DNA of 64,000 nucleotides, taken from the NCBI GenBank assembly GCA_026018925.1, contig JAKSZU010000217.1:124001-188000 (forward strand), given 5' to 3'. Positions 1 through 12,102 of this stretch are shown piece after piece. This DNA comes from Tupaia tana. Its lineage: Eukaryota > Chordata > Mammalia > Scandentia > Tupaiidae. Both the position numbers and the translations under genes were made by a program. Under the pieces are notes generated by a model, which worked only from the letters and a program-made list of their open reading frames with translations, did not search any database and was not told where the DNA came from. Numbering within the stretch: the first letter of the stretch is position 1; each line of letters starts with the position of its first letter.

Positions 1-156
1 AAATTCTACCTTTAAAAAAATCGTAAAAAGGAAAAATTACCAAAAAAAAAAAATGAGGAGACAGGAGCAGAGAGAGACAGAGACCTCAGAGACACAGAGA
101 CAGAGATAGAAGGCCAGAGGAGCTCCCGACCACAAGACCTTTGCTTGCTGGAAGCT
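1..156 (+). repeat. Partial monomer at left edge
   Basis: The window opens inside a unit at aaattctacc and runs through the A-tract and GA-rich parts. Its tail carries ctcccgaccacaagacc and gaagct, the version that usually precedes a unit of the attcttcttt type. A single-base variant (gaggagctccc) is present. The array therefore continues to the left of the window. Confidence 0.9.
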
Positions 157-1421
157 GAATTATGAGTAGAAAATCTTCATTTCTCCTGAGCCCTGAAATA
201 TCTAGTTCCCAGTATCCATGTGGAATCTTCTCAGAGAATGGCTCAACTCTCCTGCCTGGGAGAAAGGAGCAGAAGGGCTTATTAACAAAACAAAAGATGG
301 AGCTGAGAGCCAGAGAGAAATTCTTCTTTAAAAAAACGTAAAAAGTAAAAAATTACCAAAAAAAAAATGAGGATACAGGAGCAGAGAGAGACAGAGACTT
401 CAGAGACACAGAGACAGAGATAGAAGGCCAGAGGGGCTTCCTACCACACTAGCTTTGCTTGCTGGAGGCTGAATTATGAGTTGAAAATCTTCATTTCTCC
501 TGAGCCCTGAAATATCTAGTTCCCAGTATCCATGTGGAATATTCTCAGAGAATGGCTCAACTCTACGGCCTGGGAGAAAGGAGCAGAAGGGCTTATTAAC
601 AAAACTAAAGATGGAGCTGAGAGCAAGAGAGAAATTCTACCTTTAAAAAAATCGTAAAAAGGAAAAATTACCAAAAAAAAAATGAGGAGACAGGAGCAGA
701 GAGAGACAGAGACCTCAGAGACACAGAGACAGAGATAGAAGGCCAGAGGGGGCTCCCTACCACACTAGCTTTGCTTGCTGGAGGCTGAATTATGAGTAGA
801 AAATCTTCATTTCTCCTGAGCCCTGAAATATCTAGTTCCCAGTATCCATGCGGAATCTTCTCAGAGAATGGCTCAACTCTCCTGCCTGGGAGAAAGGAGC
901 AGAAGGGCTTATTAACAAAACTAAAGATGGAGCTGAGAGCCAGAGAGAAATTCTACCTTTAAAAAAATCGTAAAAAGGAAAAATTACCAAAAAAAAAAAA
1001 AATGAGGAGACAGGAGCAGAGAGAGACAGAGACCTCAGAGACACAGAGACAGAGATAGAAGGCCAGAGGAGCTCCCTACCACACGAGCTTTGCTTGCTGG
1101 AGGCTGAATTATGAGTAGAAAATCTTCATTTCTCCTGAGCCCTGAAATATCTAGTTCCCAGTATCCATGTGGAATCTTCTCAGAGAATGGCTCAACTCTC
1201 CTGCCTGGGAGAAAGGAGCAGAAGGGCTTATTAACAAAGCAAAAGATGGAGCTGAGAGCCAGAGAGAAATTCTACCTTTAAAAAAATCGTAAAAAGGAAA
1301 AATTACCAAAAAAAAAAATGAGGAGACAGGAGCAGAGAGAGACAGAGACCTCAGAGACACAGAGACAGAGAGAGAAGGCCAGAGGGGCTCCCGACCACAA
1401 GACCTTTGCTTGCTGGAAGCT
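157..1421 (+). repeat. Four monomers before the first higher-order block
   Basis: Units start at 157, 471, 787 and 1106. The first has attcttcttt and acgtaaaaag (T5-like). The second has gagttgaaaatc, gaatattc and ctacggcc (T1-like). The third and fourth are close to the consensus, with aaaactaaag and aaagcaaaag respectively. The third has a long terminal A run, giving a 319-bp unit. They do not complete a recognisable eight-unit block inside the window. Confidence 0.8.
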
Positions 1422-3620
1422 GAATTATGAGTAGAAAATCTTCATTTCTCCTGAGACCTGAAATATCTAGTTCCCAGTATCCATGTGAAATCTTCTCAGA
1501 GAATGGCTCAACTCTCCTGCCTGGGAGAAAGGAGCAGAAGGGATTATTAACAAAACAAAAGATGGAGCTGAGAGCCAGAGAGTAATTCTACCTTTAAAAA
1601 ATCGTAAAAAGGAAAAATTATCAAAAAAAAAATGAGGAGACAGGAGCACAGAGAGACAGAGACCTCAGAGACACAGAGACAGAGATAGAAGGCCAGAGGG
1701 GCTCCCTACCACACTAGCTTTGCTTGCTGGAGGCTGAATTATGGGTAGAAAATCTTCATTTCTCCTGAGCCCTGAAATATCTAGTTCCCAGTATCCATGT
1801 GGAATCTTCTCAGAGAATGGCTCAACTCTCCTGCCTGGGAGAAAGGAGCAGAAGGGCTTATTAACAAAACAAAAGATGGAGCTGAGAGCCAGAGAGAAAT
1901 TCTACCTTTAAAAAAATCGTAAAAATGAAAAATTACCAAAAAAAAAATGAGGAGACAGGAGCAGAGAGAGACAGAGACCTCAGAGACACAGAGACAGAGA
2001 TAGAAGGCCAGAGGGTCTCCCTACCACACTAGCTTTGCTTGCTGGAGGCTGAATTATGAGTAGAAAATCTTCATTTCTCCTCAGCCCTGAAATATCTAGT
2101 TCCCAGTATCCATGTGGAATCTTCTCAGAGAATGGCTCAACTCTCCTGCCTGGGAGAAAGGAGCAGAAGGGCTTATTAACAAAAGAAAAGATGGAGCTGA
2201 GAGCCAGAGAGTAATTCTACCTTTAAAAAAATCGTAAAAAGGAAAAATTACCAAAAAAAAAATGAGGAGACAGGAGCAGAGAGAGACAGAGATCTCAGAG
2301 ACACAGAGACAGAGATAGAAGGCCAGAGGGGCTCCCTACCACACTAGCTTTGCTTGCTGGAGGCTGAATTATGAGTAGAAAATCTTCATTTCTCCTGAGC
2401 CCTGAAATATCTAGTTCCCAGTATCCATGTGGAATCTTCTCAGAGAATGGCTCAACTCTCATGCCTGGGAGAAAGGAGCAGAAGGGCTTATTAACAAAAC
2501 AAAAGATGGAGCTGAGAGGCATAGAGAAATTCTACCTTTAAAAAAATCGTAAAAAGGAAAAATTACCAAAAAAAAAAATGAGGAGACAGGAGCAGAGAGA
2601 GACAGAGACCTCAGAGACACAGAGAGAGATAGAAGGCCAGAGGGTCTCCCTACCACACTAGCTTTGCTTGCTGGAGGCTGAATTATGAGTAGAAAATCTT
2701 CATTTCTCCTGAGCCCTGAAATATCTAGTTCCCAGTATCCATGTGGAATCTTCTCAGAGAATGGCTCAACTCTCCTGCCTGGGAGAAAGGAGCAGAAGGG
2801 CTTATTAACAAAACAAAAGATGGAGCTGAGAGCCAGAGACAAATTCTACCTTTAAAAAAATCGTAAAAAGGAAAAATTACCAAAAAATAAAATGAGGAGA
2901 CAGGAGTAGAGAGAGACAGAGACCTCAGAGACACAGAGACAGAGATAGAAGGCCAGAGGGGCTCCCTACCACACTAGCTTTGCTTGCTGGAGGATGAATT
3001 CTGAGTAGAAAATCTTCATTTTTCTTGAGCCCTGAAATATCTAGTTCCCAGTATCCATGTGGAATCTTCTCAGAGAATGGCTCAAATCTCCTGCCTGGGA
3101 GAAAGGAGCAGAAGGGCTTATTAACAAAACAAAGATGGAGCTGAGAGCCAGAGAGAAATTCTACCTTTAAAAAAATTGTAAAAAGGAAAAATTACAAAAA
3201 AAATTAGGAGACAGGAGCAGAGAGAGACAGAGACCTCAGAGACACAGAGACAGAGATAGAAGGCTAGAGGGGCTCCCTACCACACTAGCTTTGCTTGCTG
3301 GAGGCTGAATTATGAGTAGAAAATCTTCATTTCTCCTGAGCCCTGAAATATCTAGTTCCCAGTATCCATGTGGAATCTTCTCAGAGAATGGCTCAACTCT
3401 CCTGCCTGGGAGAAAGGAGCAGAAGGGCTTATTAACAAAACAAAAGATGGAGCTGAGAGCCAGAGAGAAATTCTACCTTTAAAAAAATCGTAAAAATGAA
3501 AAATTAACAAAAAAAAATGAGGAGACAGGAGCAGAGAGAGACAGAGACCTCAGAGACACAGAGACAGAGATAGAAGGCCAGAGGGGCTCCCTACCACACT
3601 AGCTTTGCTTGCTGGAGGCT
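1422..3620 (+). repeat. Seven-unit variant of higher-order block B (B7)
   Basis: Unit order matches the eight-unit B block at 12103, with one unit missing. It opens with gagacctg plus gagtaattc plus gagcacagag (T4). The second unit begins like T5 (tatgggtag) but ends like T1 (gagggtctccc), as expected if a T5 and a T1 unit were fused by unequal exchange. The remaining five carry aaaagaaaag, ctcatgcctgg with gaggcatagag, gacaaattc with gagtagag, caaatctcc with aaaacaaagatgg, and atgaaaaattaac. The block structure is read directly; the fusion is inference. Confidence 0.75.
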
Positions 3621-6146
3621 GAATTATGAGTACAAAATCTTCATTTCTCCTCAGCCCTGAAATATCTAGTTCCCAGTATCCATGTGGAATCTTCTCAGAG
3701 AATGGCTCAACTCTCCTGCCTGGGAGAAAGGAGCAGAAGGGCTTATTAACAAAACAAAAGATGGAGCTGAGAGCCAGAGACAAATTCTACCTTTAAAAAA
3801 ATCGTAAAAAGGAAAAATTACCAAAAAATAAAATGAGGAGACAGGAGCAGAGAGAGACAGAGACCTCAGAGACACAGAGACAGAGATAGAAGGCCAGAGG
3901 GGCTCCCGACCACAAGACCTTTGCTTGCTGGAAGCGGAATTATGAGTAGAAAATCTTCATTTCTCCTGAGCCCTGAAATATCTATTTCCCAGTATCCATG
4001 TGGAATCTTCTCAGAGAATGGCTCAACTCTCCTGCCTGGGAGAAAGGAGCAGAAGGGCTTATTAACAAAACAAAAGATGGAGCTGAGAGCCAGAGAGAAA
4101 TTCTTCTTTAAAAAAACGTAAAAAGGAAAAATTACCAAAAAAAAAATGAGGAGACAGGAGCAGGGAGAGACAGAGACTTCAGAGACACAGAGACAGAGAT
4201 AGAAGGCCTGAGGGGCTTCCTACCACACTAGCTTTGCTTGCTGGAGGCTGAATTATGAGTAGAAAATCTTCATTTCTCCTGAGCCCTGAAATATCTAGTT
4301 CCCAGTATCCATGTGGAATATTCTCAGAGAATGGCTCAACTCTACGGCCTGGGAGAAAGGAGCAGAAGGGCTTATTAACAAAACAAAAGATGGAGCTCAG
4401 AGCCAGAGAGAAATTCTACCTTTATAAAAATCGTAAGAAGGAAAAATTACCAAAAAAATAATGAGGAGACAGGAGCAGAGAGAGACAGAGACCTCAGAGA
4501 CACAGAGACAGAGATATTAGGCCAGAGGGGCTCCCTACCACACTAGCTTTGCTTGCTGGAGGCTGAATTATGAGTAGAAAATCTTCATTTCTCCTCAGCC
4601 CTGAAATATCTAGTTCCCAGTATCCATGTGGAATCTTCTCAGAGAATGCCTCAACTCTCCTGCCAGGGAGAAAGGAGCAGAAGGGCTTATTAACAAAACA
4701 AAAGATGGAGCTGAGAGCCAGAGAGAAATTCTACCTTTAAAAAAATCGTAAAAAGGAAAAATTACCAAAAAAAAAATGAGGAGACAGGAGCAGAGAGAGA
4801 CAGAGACCTCAGAGACACAGAGACAGAGATAGAAGGCCAGAGGGGCTCCCGACCACAAGACCTTTGCTTGCTGGAAGCTGAATTATGAGTAGAAAATCTT
4901 CATTTCTCCTGAGCCCTGAAATATCTAGTTCCCAGTATCCATGTGGAAACTTCTCAGAGAATGGCTCAACTCTCCTGCCTGGGAGAAAGGAGCAGAAGGG
5001 CTTATTAACAAAACAAAAGATGGAGCTGAGAGCCAGAAAGAAATTCTTCTTTAAAAAAACTTAAAAAGGAAAAATTACCAAAAAAAAAATGAGGAGACAG
5101 GAGCAGAGAGAGACAGAGACTTCAGAGACACAGAGACAGAGATAGAAGGCCAGAGGGGCTTCCTACCACACTAGCTTTGCTTTCTGGAGGCTGAATTATG
5201 AGTTGAAAATCTTCATTTCTCCTGAGCCCTGAAATATCTAGTTCCCAGTATCCATGTGGAATATTCTCAGAGAATGGCTCAACTCTACGGCCTGGGAGAA
5301 AGGAGCAGAAGGGCTTATTAACAAAACAAAAGATGGAGCTGAGAGCCAGAGAGAAATTCTACCTTTAAAAAAATCGTAAAAAGGAAAAATTACCAAAAAA
5401 AAAATGAGGAGACAGGAGCAGAGAGAGACAGAGACCTCAGAGACACAGAGACAGACATAGAAGGCCAGAGGGGCTCCCGACCACAAGACCTTTGCTTGCT
5501 GGAAGCTGAATTATGAGTAGAAAATCTTCATTTCTCCTGAGCCCTGAAATATCTAGTTCCCAGTATCCATGTGGAATCTTCTCAGAGAATGGCTCAACTC
5601 TCCTGCCTGGGAGAAAGGAGCAGAAGGGCTTATTAACAAAACAAAAGATGGAGCTGAGAGCCAGAGACAAATTCTACCTTTAAAAAAATTGTATAAAGGA
5701 AAAATTACCAAAAAAAATGAGGAGACAGGAGCAGAGAGAGACAGAGACCTCAGAGACACAGAGACAGGGATACAAGGCCAGAGGGGCTCCCTACCACACT
5801 AGCATTGCTTGCTGGAGGATGAATTCTGAGTAGAAAATCTTCATTTCTCTTGAGCCCTGAAATATCTAGTTCCCAGTATCCATGTGGAATCTTCTCAGAG
5901 AATGGCTCAACTCTCCTGCCTGGGAGAAAGGGGCAGAAGGGTTATTAACAAAACTAAAGATGGAGCTGAGAGCCAGAGAGAAATTTAACCTTTAAAAAAA
6001 TCGTAAAAAGGAATAATTACCAAAAAAAAATGAGGAGACAGGAGCAGAGAGAGTCAGAGGCCTCAGAGACACAGAGACAGGGATAGAAGGCCAGAGGGGC
6101 TCCCTACCACACTAGCTTTGCTTGCTGGAGGCTGAATTATGAGTAC
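2693..6146 (+). repeat. 11-unit tandem duplication, copy 1 (3454 bp)
   Basis: This segment holds three B-type units and one A8 block and is repeated directly at 6147-9600. Corresponding positions are exactly 3454 bp apart throughout, for example 3936/7390 and 5192/8646, which is eleven units. Even poly(A) lengths agree, so the duplication is recent. The exact edges can slide within the identical join window. Confidence 0.88.
3621..6133 (+). repeat. Higher-order block A8, copy 1 (8 monomers)
   Basis: Eight units define block A. A1: gagtacaaaatc, gacaaattc. A2: gaagcgg, tctatttccc, attcttcttt, gcctgagg. A3: gaatattc, ctacggcc, gctcagag, gatattagg. A4: near consensus, here with gaatgcctc. A5: gaaacttc, gaaagaaattcttc. 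A6: gagttgaaaatc, gaatattc, ctacggcc, acagacatag. A7: gacaaattc, ttgtataaagg, agggatacaagg, ctagcattgc. A8: gaattctgag, tctcttgagc, gggttattaac, aaatttaacc, aataattacc, gagtcag. The same order recurs six more times in the window with a period near 2.51 kb. Confidence 0.9.
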
Positions 6147-7074
6147 AAAATCTTCATTTCTCCTGAGCCCTGAAATATCTAGTTCCCAGTATCCATGTGG
6201 AATCTTCTCAGAGAATGGCTCAACTCTCCTGCCTGGGAGAAAGGAGCAGAAGGGCTTATTAACAAAACAAAAGATGGAGCTGAGAGCCAGAGACAAATTC
6301 TACCTTTAAAAAAATCGTAAAAAGGAAAAATTACCAAAAAATAAAATGAGGAGACAGGAGTAGAGAGAGACAGAGACCTCAGAGACACAGAGACAGAGAT
6401 AGAAGGCCAGAGGGGCTCCCTACCACACTAGCTTTGCTTGCTGGAGGATGAATTCTGAGTAGAAAATCTTCATTTTTCTTGAGCCCTGAAATATCTAGTT
6501 CCCAGTATCCATGTGGAATCTTCTCAGAGAATGGCTCAAATCTCCTGCCTGGGAGAAAGGAGCAGAAGGGCTTATTAACAAAACAAAGATGGAGCTGAGA
6601 GCCAGAGAGAAATTCTACCTTTATAAAAATTGTAAAAAGGAAAAATTACAAAAAAAATTAGGAGACAGGAGCAGAGAGAGACAGAGACCTCAGAGACACA
6701 GAGACAGAGATAGAAGGCTAGAGGGGCTCCCTACCACACTAGCTTTGCTTGCTGGAGGCTGAATTATGAGTAGAAAATCTTCATTTCTCCTGAGCCCTGA
6801 AATATCTAGTTCCCAGTATCCATGTGGAATCTTCTCAGAGAATGGCTCAACTCTCCTGCCTGGGAGAAAGGAGCAGAAGGGCTTATTAACAAAACAAAAG
6901 ATGGAGCTGAGAGCCAGAGAGAAATTCTACCTTTAAAAAAATCGTAAAAATGAAAAATTAACAAAAAAAAATGAGGAGACAGGAGCAGAGAGAGACAGAG
7001 ACCTCAGAGACACAGAGACAGAGATAGAAGGACAGAGGGGCTCCCTACCACACTAGCTTTGCTTGCTGGAGGCT
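6134..7074 (+). repeat. Three-unit remnant of block B between two A8 blocks
   Basis: Three units carry the gacaaattc/gagtagag, caaatctcc/aaaacaaagatgg and atgaaaaattaac markers, the same as the last three units of block B at 2.7-3.6 kb. The first unit is chimeric: its first bases match unit A1 (gagtac) and the rest matches the B unit. That unit is the junction of the 3454-bp tandem duplication. Confidence 0.85.
6146..6165 (+). other. Junction of the 3454-bp duplication in a chimeric monomer
   Basis: At 6146 the base is c (gagtac), matching the A1 unit at 9588. At 6165 it is g (cctgagcc), matching the B-type unit at 2.68 kb rather than the cctcagcc of A1. The crossover must lie in the 19 bp between. 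The equivalent right-hand positions are 9600 and 9619, where both bases are of the A1 type. Confidence 0.8.
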
Positions 7075-9600
7075 GAATTATGAGTACAAAACCTTCATTT
7101 CTCCTCAGCCCTGAAATATCTAGTTCCCAGTATCCATGTGGAATCTTCTCAGAGAATGGCTCAACTCTCCTGCCTGGGAGAAAGGAGCAGAAGGGCTTAT
7201 TAACAAAACAAAAGATGGAGCTGAGAGCCAGAGACAAATTCTACCTTTAAAAAAATCGTAAAAAGGAAAAATTACCAAAAAATAAAATGAGGAGACAGGA
7301 GCAGAGAGAGACAGAGACCTCAGAGACACAGAGACAGAGATAGAAGGCCAGAGGGGCTCCCGACCACAAGACCTTTGCTTGCTGGAAGCGGAATTATGAG
7401 TAGAAAATCTTCATTTCTCCTGAGCCCTGAAATATCTATTTCCCAGTATCCATGTGGAATCTTCTCAGAGAATGGCTCAACTCTCCTGCCTGGGAGAAAG
7501 GAGCAGAAGGGCTTATTAACAAAACAAAAGATGGAGCTGAGAGCCAGAGAGAAATTCTTCTTTAAAAAAACGTAAAAAGGAAAAATTACCAAAAAAAAAA
7601 TGAGGAGACAGGAGCAGGGAGAGACAGAGACTTCAGAGACACAGAGACAGAGATAGAAGGCCTGAGGGGCTTCCTACCACACTAGCTTTGCTTGCTGGAG
7701 GCTGAATTATGAGTAGAAAATCTTCATTTCTCCTGAGCCCTGAAATATCTAGTTCCCAGTATCCATGTGGAATATTCTCAGAGAATGGCTCAACTCTACG
7801 GCCTGGGAGAAAGGAGCAGAAGGGCTTATTAACAAAACAAAAGATGGAGCTCAGAGCCAGAGAGAAATTCTACCTTTATAAAAATCGTAAGAAGGAAAAA
7901 TTACCAAAAAAATAATGAGGAGACAGGAGCAGAGAGAGACAGAGACCTCAGAGACACAGAGACAGAGATATTAGGCCAGAGGGGCTCCCTACCACACTAG
8001 CTTTGCTTGCTGGAGGCTGAATTATGAGTAGAAAATCTTCATTTCTCCTGAGCCCTGAAATATCTAGTTCCCAGTATCCATGTGGAATCTTCTCAGAGAA
8101 TGCCTCAACTCTCCTGCCAGGGAGAAAGGAGCAGAAGGGCTTATTAACAAAACAAAAGATGGAGCTGAGAGCCAGAGAGAAATTCTACCTTTAAAAAAAT
8201 CGTAAAAAGGAAAAATTACCAAAAAAAAAATGAGGAGACAGGAGCAGAGAGAGACAGAGACCTCAGAGACACAGAGACAGAGATAGAAGGCCAGAGGGGC
8301 TCCCGACCACAAGACCTTTGCTTGCTGGAAGCTGAATTATGAGTAGAAAATCTTCATTTCTCCTGAGCCCTGAAATATCTAGTTCCCAGTATCCATGTGG
8401 AAACTTCTCAGAGAATGGCTCAACTCTCCTGCCTGGGAGAAAGGAGCAGAAGGGCTTATTAACAAAACAAAAGATGGAGCTGAGAGCCAGAAAGAAATTC
8501 TTCTTTAAAAAAACTTAAAAAGGAAAAATTACCAAAAAAAAAATGAGGAGACAGGAGCAGAGAGAGACAGAGACTTCAGAGACACAGAGACAGAGATAGA
8601 AGGCCAGAGGGGCTTCCTACCACACTAGCTTTGCTTTCTGGAGGCTGAATTATGAGTTGAAAATCTTCATTTCTCCTGAGCCCTGAAATATCTAGTTCCC
8701 AGTATCCATGTGGAATATTCTCAGAGAATGGCTCAACTCTACGGCCTGGGAGAAAGGAGCAGAAGGGCTTATTAACAAAACAAAAGATGGAGCTGAGAGC
8801 CAGAGAGAAATTCTACCTTTAAAAAAATCGTAAAAAGGAAAAATTACCAAAAAAAAAATGAGGAGACAGGAGCAGAGAGAGACAGAGACCTCAGAGACAC
8901 AGAGACAGACATAGAAGGCCAGAGGGGCTCCCGACCACAAGACCTTTGCTTGCTGGAAGCTGAATTATGAGTAGAAAATCTTCATTTCTCCTGAGCCCTG
9001 AAATATCTAGTTCCCAGTATCCATGTGGAATCTTCTCAGAGAATGGCTCAACTCTCCTGCCTGGGAGAAAGGAGCAGAAGGGCTTATTAACAAAACAAAA
9101 GATGGAGCTGAGAGCCAGAGACAAATTCTACCTTTAAAAAAATTGTATAAAGGAAAAATTACCAAAAAAAATGAGGAGACAGGAGCAGAGAGAGACAGAG
9201 ACCTCAGAGACACAGAGACAGGGATACAAGGCCAGAGGGGCTCCCTACCACACTAGCATTGCTTGCTGGAGGATGAATTCTGAGTAGAAAATCTTCATTT
9301 CTCTTGAGCCCTGAAATATCTAGTTCCCAGTATCCATGTGGAATCTTCTCAGAGAATGGCTCAACTCTCCTGCCTGGGAGAAAGGGGCAGAAGGGTTATT
9401 AACAAAACTAAAGATGGAGCTGAGAGCCAGAGAGAAATTTAACCTTTAAAAAAATCGTAAAAAGGAATAATTACCAAAAAAAAATGAGGAGACAGGAGCA
9501 GAGAGAGTCAGAGGCCTCAGAGACACAGAGACAGGGATAGAAGGCCAGAGGGGCTCCCTACCACACTAGCTTTGCTTGCTGGAGGCTGAATTATGAGTAC
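6147..9600 (+). repeat. 11-unit tandem duplication, copy 2 (3454 bp)
   Basis: Second copy of the segment at 2693-6146, with no length change. Differences noticed are single substitutions: an A-tract base near 6619 (tttataaaaattg), gacaga near 7030, aaaacc near 7090 and cctgagcc at 8050. This low divergence sets it apart from the older relation among A8 blocks. Confidence 0.88.
7075..9587 (+). repeat. Higher-order block A8, copy 2
   Basis: Same eight-unit order as copy 1, exactly 3454 bp downstream. I found very few differences: gagtacaaaacc near 7085 against aaaatc, a gccaga to gacaga change near 7030, and cctgagcc at 8050 against cctcagcc at 4596. Copies 1 and 2 share private changes such as gaatgcctc with gccaggg in A4 and aacttaaaaagg in A5, showing a recent common origin. 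Confidence 0.9.
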
Positions 9601-12102
9601 AAAATCTTCATTTCTCCTCAGCCCTGAAATATCTAGTTCCCAGTATCCATGTGGAATCTTCTCAGAGAATGGCTCAACTCTCCTGCCTGGGAGAAAGGAG
9701 CAGAAGGGCTTATTAACAAAACAAAAGATGGAGCTGAGAGCCAGAGACAAATTCTACCTTTAAAAAAATCGTAAAAAGGAAAAATTACCAAAAAATAAAA
9801 TGAGGAGACAGGAGCAGAGAGAGACAGAGACCTCAGAGACACAGAGACAGAGATAGAAGGCCAGAGGGGCTCCCGACCACAAGACCTTTGCTTGCTGGAA
9901 GCTGAATTATGAGTAGAAAATCTTCATTTCTCCTGAGCCCTGAAATATCTATTTCCCAGTATCCATGTGGAATCTTCTCAGAGAATGGCTCAACTCTCCT
10001 GCCTGGGAGAAAGGAGCAGAAGGGCTTATTAACAAAACAAAAGATGGAGCTGAGAGCCAGAGAGAAATTCTTCTTTAAAAAAACGTAAAAAGGAAAAATT
10101 ACCAAAAAAAAAATGAGGAGACAGGAGCAGGGAGAGACAGAGACTTCAGAGACACAGAGACAGAGATAGAAGGCCTGAGGGGCTTCCTACCACACTAGCT
10201 TTGCTTGCTGGAGGCTGAATTATGAGTAGAAAATCTTCATTTCTCCTGAGCCCTGAAATATCTAGTTCCCAGTATCCATGTGGAATATTCTCAGAGAATG
10301 GCTCAACTCTACGGCCTGGGAGAAAGGAGCAGAAGGGCTTATTAACAAAACAAAAGATGGAGCTCAGAGCCAGAGAGAAATTCTACCTTTATAAAAATCG
10401 TAAGAAGGAAAAATTACCAAAAAAATAATGAGGAGACAGGAGCAGAGAGAGACAGAGACCTCAGAGACACAGAGACAGAGATATTAGGCCAGAGGGGCTC
10501 CCTACCACACTAGCTTTGCTTGCTGGAGGCTGAATTATGAGTAGAAAATCTTCATTTCTCCTCAGCCCTGAAATATCTAGTTCCCAGTATCCATGTGGAA
10601 TCTTCTCAGAGAATGCCTCAACTCTCCTGCCTGGGAGAAAGGAGCAGAAGGGCTTATTAACAAAACAAAAGATGGAGCTGAGAGCCAGAGAGAAATTCTA
10701 CCTTTAAAAAAATCGTAAAAAGGAAAAATTACCAAAAAAAAAAAATGAGGAGACAGGAGCAGAGAGAGACAGAGACCTCAGAGACACAGAGACAGAGATA
10801 GAAGGCCAGAGGGGCTCCCGACCACAAGACCTTTGCTTGCTGGAAGCTGAATTATGAGTAGAAAATCTTCATTTCTCCTGAGCCCTGAAATATCTAGTTC
10901 CCAGTATCCATGTGGAAACTTCTCAGAGAATGGCTCAACTCTCCTGCCTGGGAGAAAGGAGCAGAAGGGCTTATTAACAAAACAAAAGATGGAGCTGAGA
11001 GCCAGAAAGAAATTCTTCTTTAAAAAAACGTAAAAAGGAAAAATTACCAAAAAAAAAATGAGGAGACAGGAGCAGAGAGAGACAGAGACTTCAGAGACAC
11101 AGAGACAGAGATAGAAGGCCAGAGGGGCTTCCTACCACACTAGCTTTGCTTTCTGGAGGCTGAATTATGAGTTGAAAATCTTCATTTCTCCTGAGCCCTG
11201 AAATATCTAGTTCCCAGTATCCATGTGGAATATTCTCAGAGAATGGCTCAACTCTACGGCCTGGGAGAAAGGAGCAGAAGGGCTTATTAACAAAACAAAA
11301 GATGGAGCTGAGAGCCAGAGAGAAATTCTACCTTTAAAAAAATCGTAAAAAGGAAAAATTACCAAAAAAAAAATGAGGAGACAGGAGCAGAGAGAGACAG
11401 AGACCTCAGAGACACAGAGACAGACATAGAAGGCCAGAGGGGCTCCCGACCACAAGACCTTTGCTTGCTGGAAGCTGAATTATGAGTAGAAAATCTTCAT
11501 TTCTCCTGAGCCCTGAAATATCTAGTTCCCAGTATCCATGTGGAATCTTCTCAGAGAATGGCTCAACTCTCCTGCCTGGGAGAAAGGAGCAGAAGGGCTT
11601 ATTAACAAAACAAAAGATGGAGCTGAGAGCCAGAGACAAATTCTACCTTTAAAAAAATTGTATAAAGGAAAAATTACCAAAAAAAATGAGGAGACAGGAG
11701 CAGAGAGAGACAGAGACCTCAGAGACACAGAGACAGGGATACAAGGCCAGAGGGGCTCCCTACCACACTAGCATTGCTTGCTGGAGGATGAATTCTGAGT
11801 AGAAAATCTTCATTTCTCTTGAGCCCTGAAATATCTAGTTCCCAGTATCCATGTGGAATCTTCTCAGAGAATGGCTCAACTCTCCTGCCTGGGAGAAAGG
11901 GGCAGAAGGGTTATTAACAAAACTAAAGATGGAGCTGAGAGCCAGAGAGAAATTTAACCTTTAAAAAAATCGTAAAAAGGAATAATTACCAAAAAAAAAT
12001 GAGGAGACAGGAGCAGAGAGAGTCAGAGGCCTCAGAGACACAGAGACAGGGATAGAAGGCCAGAGGGGCTCCCTACCACACTAGCTTTGCTTGCTGGAGG
12101 CT
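9588..12102 (+). repeat. Higher-order block A8, copy 3
   Basis: The A1-A8 order follows copy 2 directly with no intervening B units, so this is a true 8-unit tandem pair. It differs from copies 1 and 2 at private sites: gaagctg instead of gaagcgg in A2, and tgcctgggag instead of tgccagggag in A4. It keeps gaatgcctc in A4, the single-G change in gagtcagaggcc in A8, and agggatacaagg in A7. It is followed at 12103 by a block B unit. Confidence 0.9.

Noticed and set aside
2459..2842. Minus-strand open frame of 127 codons, with a relative at 15964-16347
   Set aside because: It joins two satellite reading frames because of the six-base deletion in the GA-rich block. It has no promoter or coding signature beyond the repeat.
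3828..3835. aataaa motifs as polyadenylation signals
   Set aside because: They arise in a subset of units from a T in the poly(A) run (ccaaaaaataaaatg) and are not linked to any gene.
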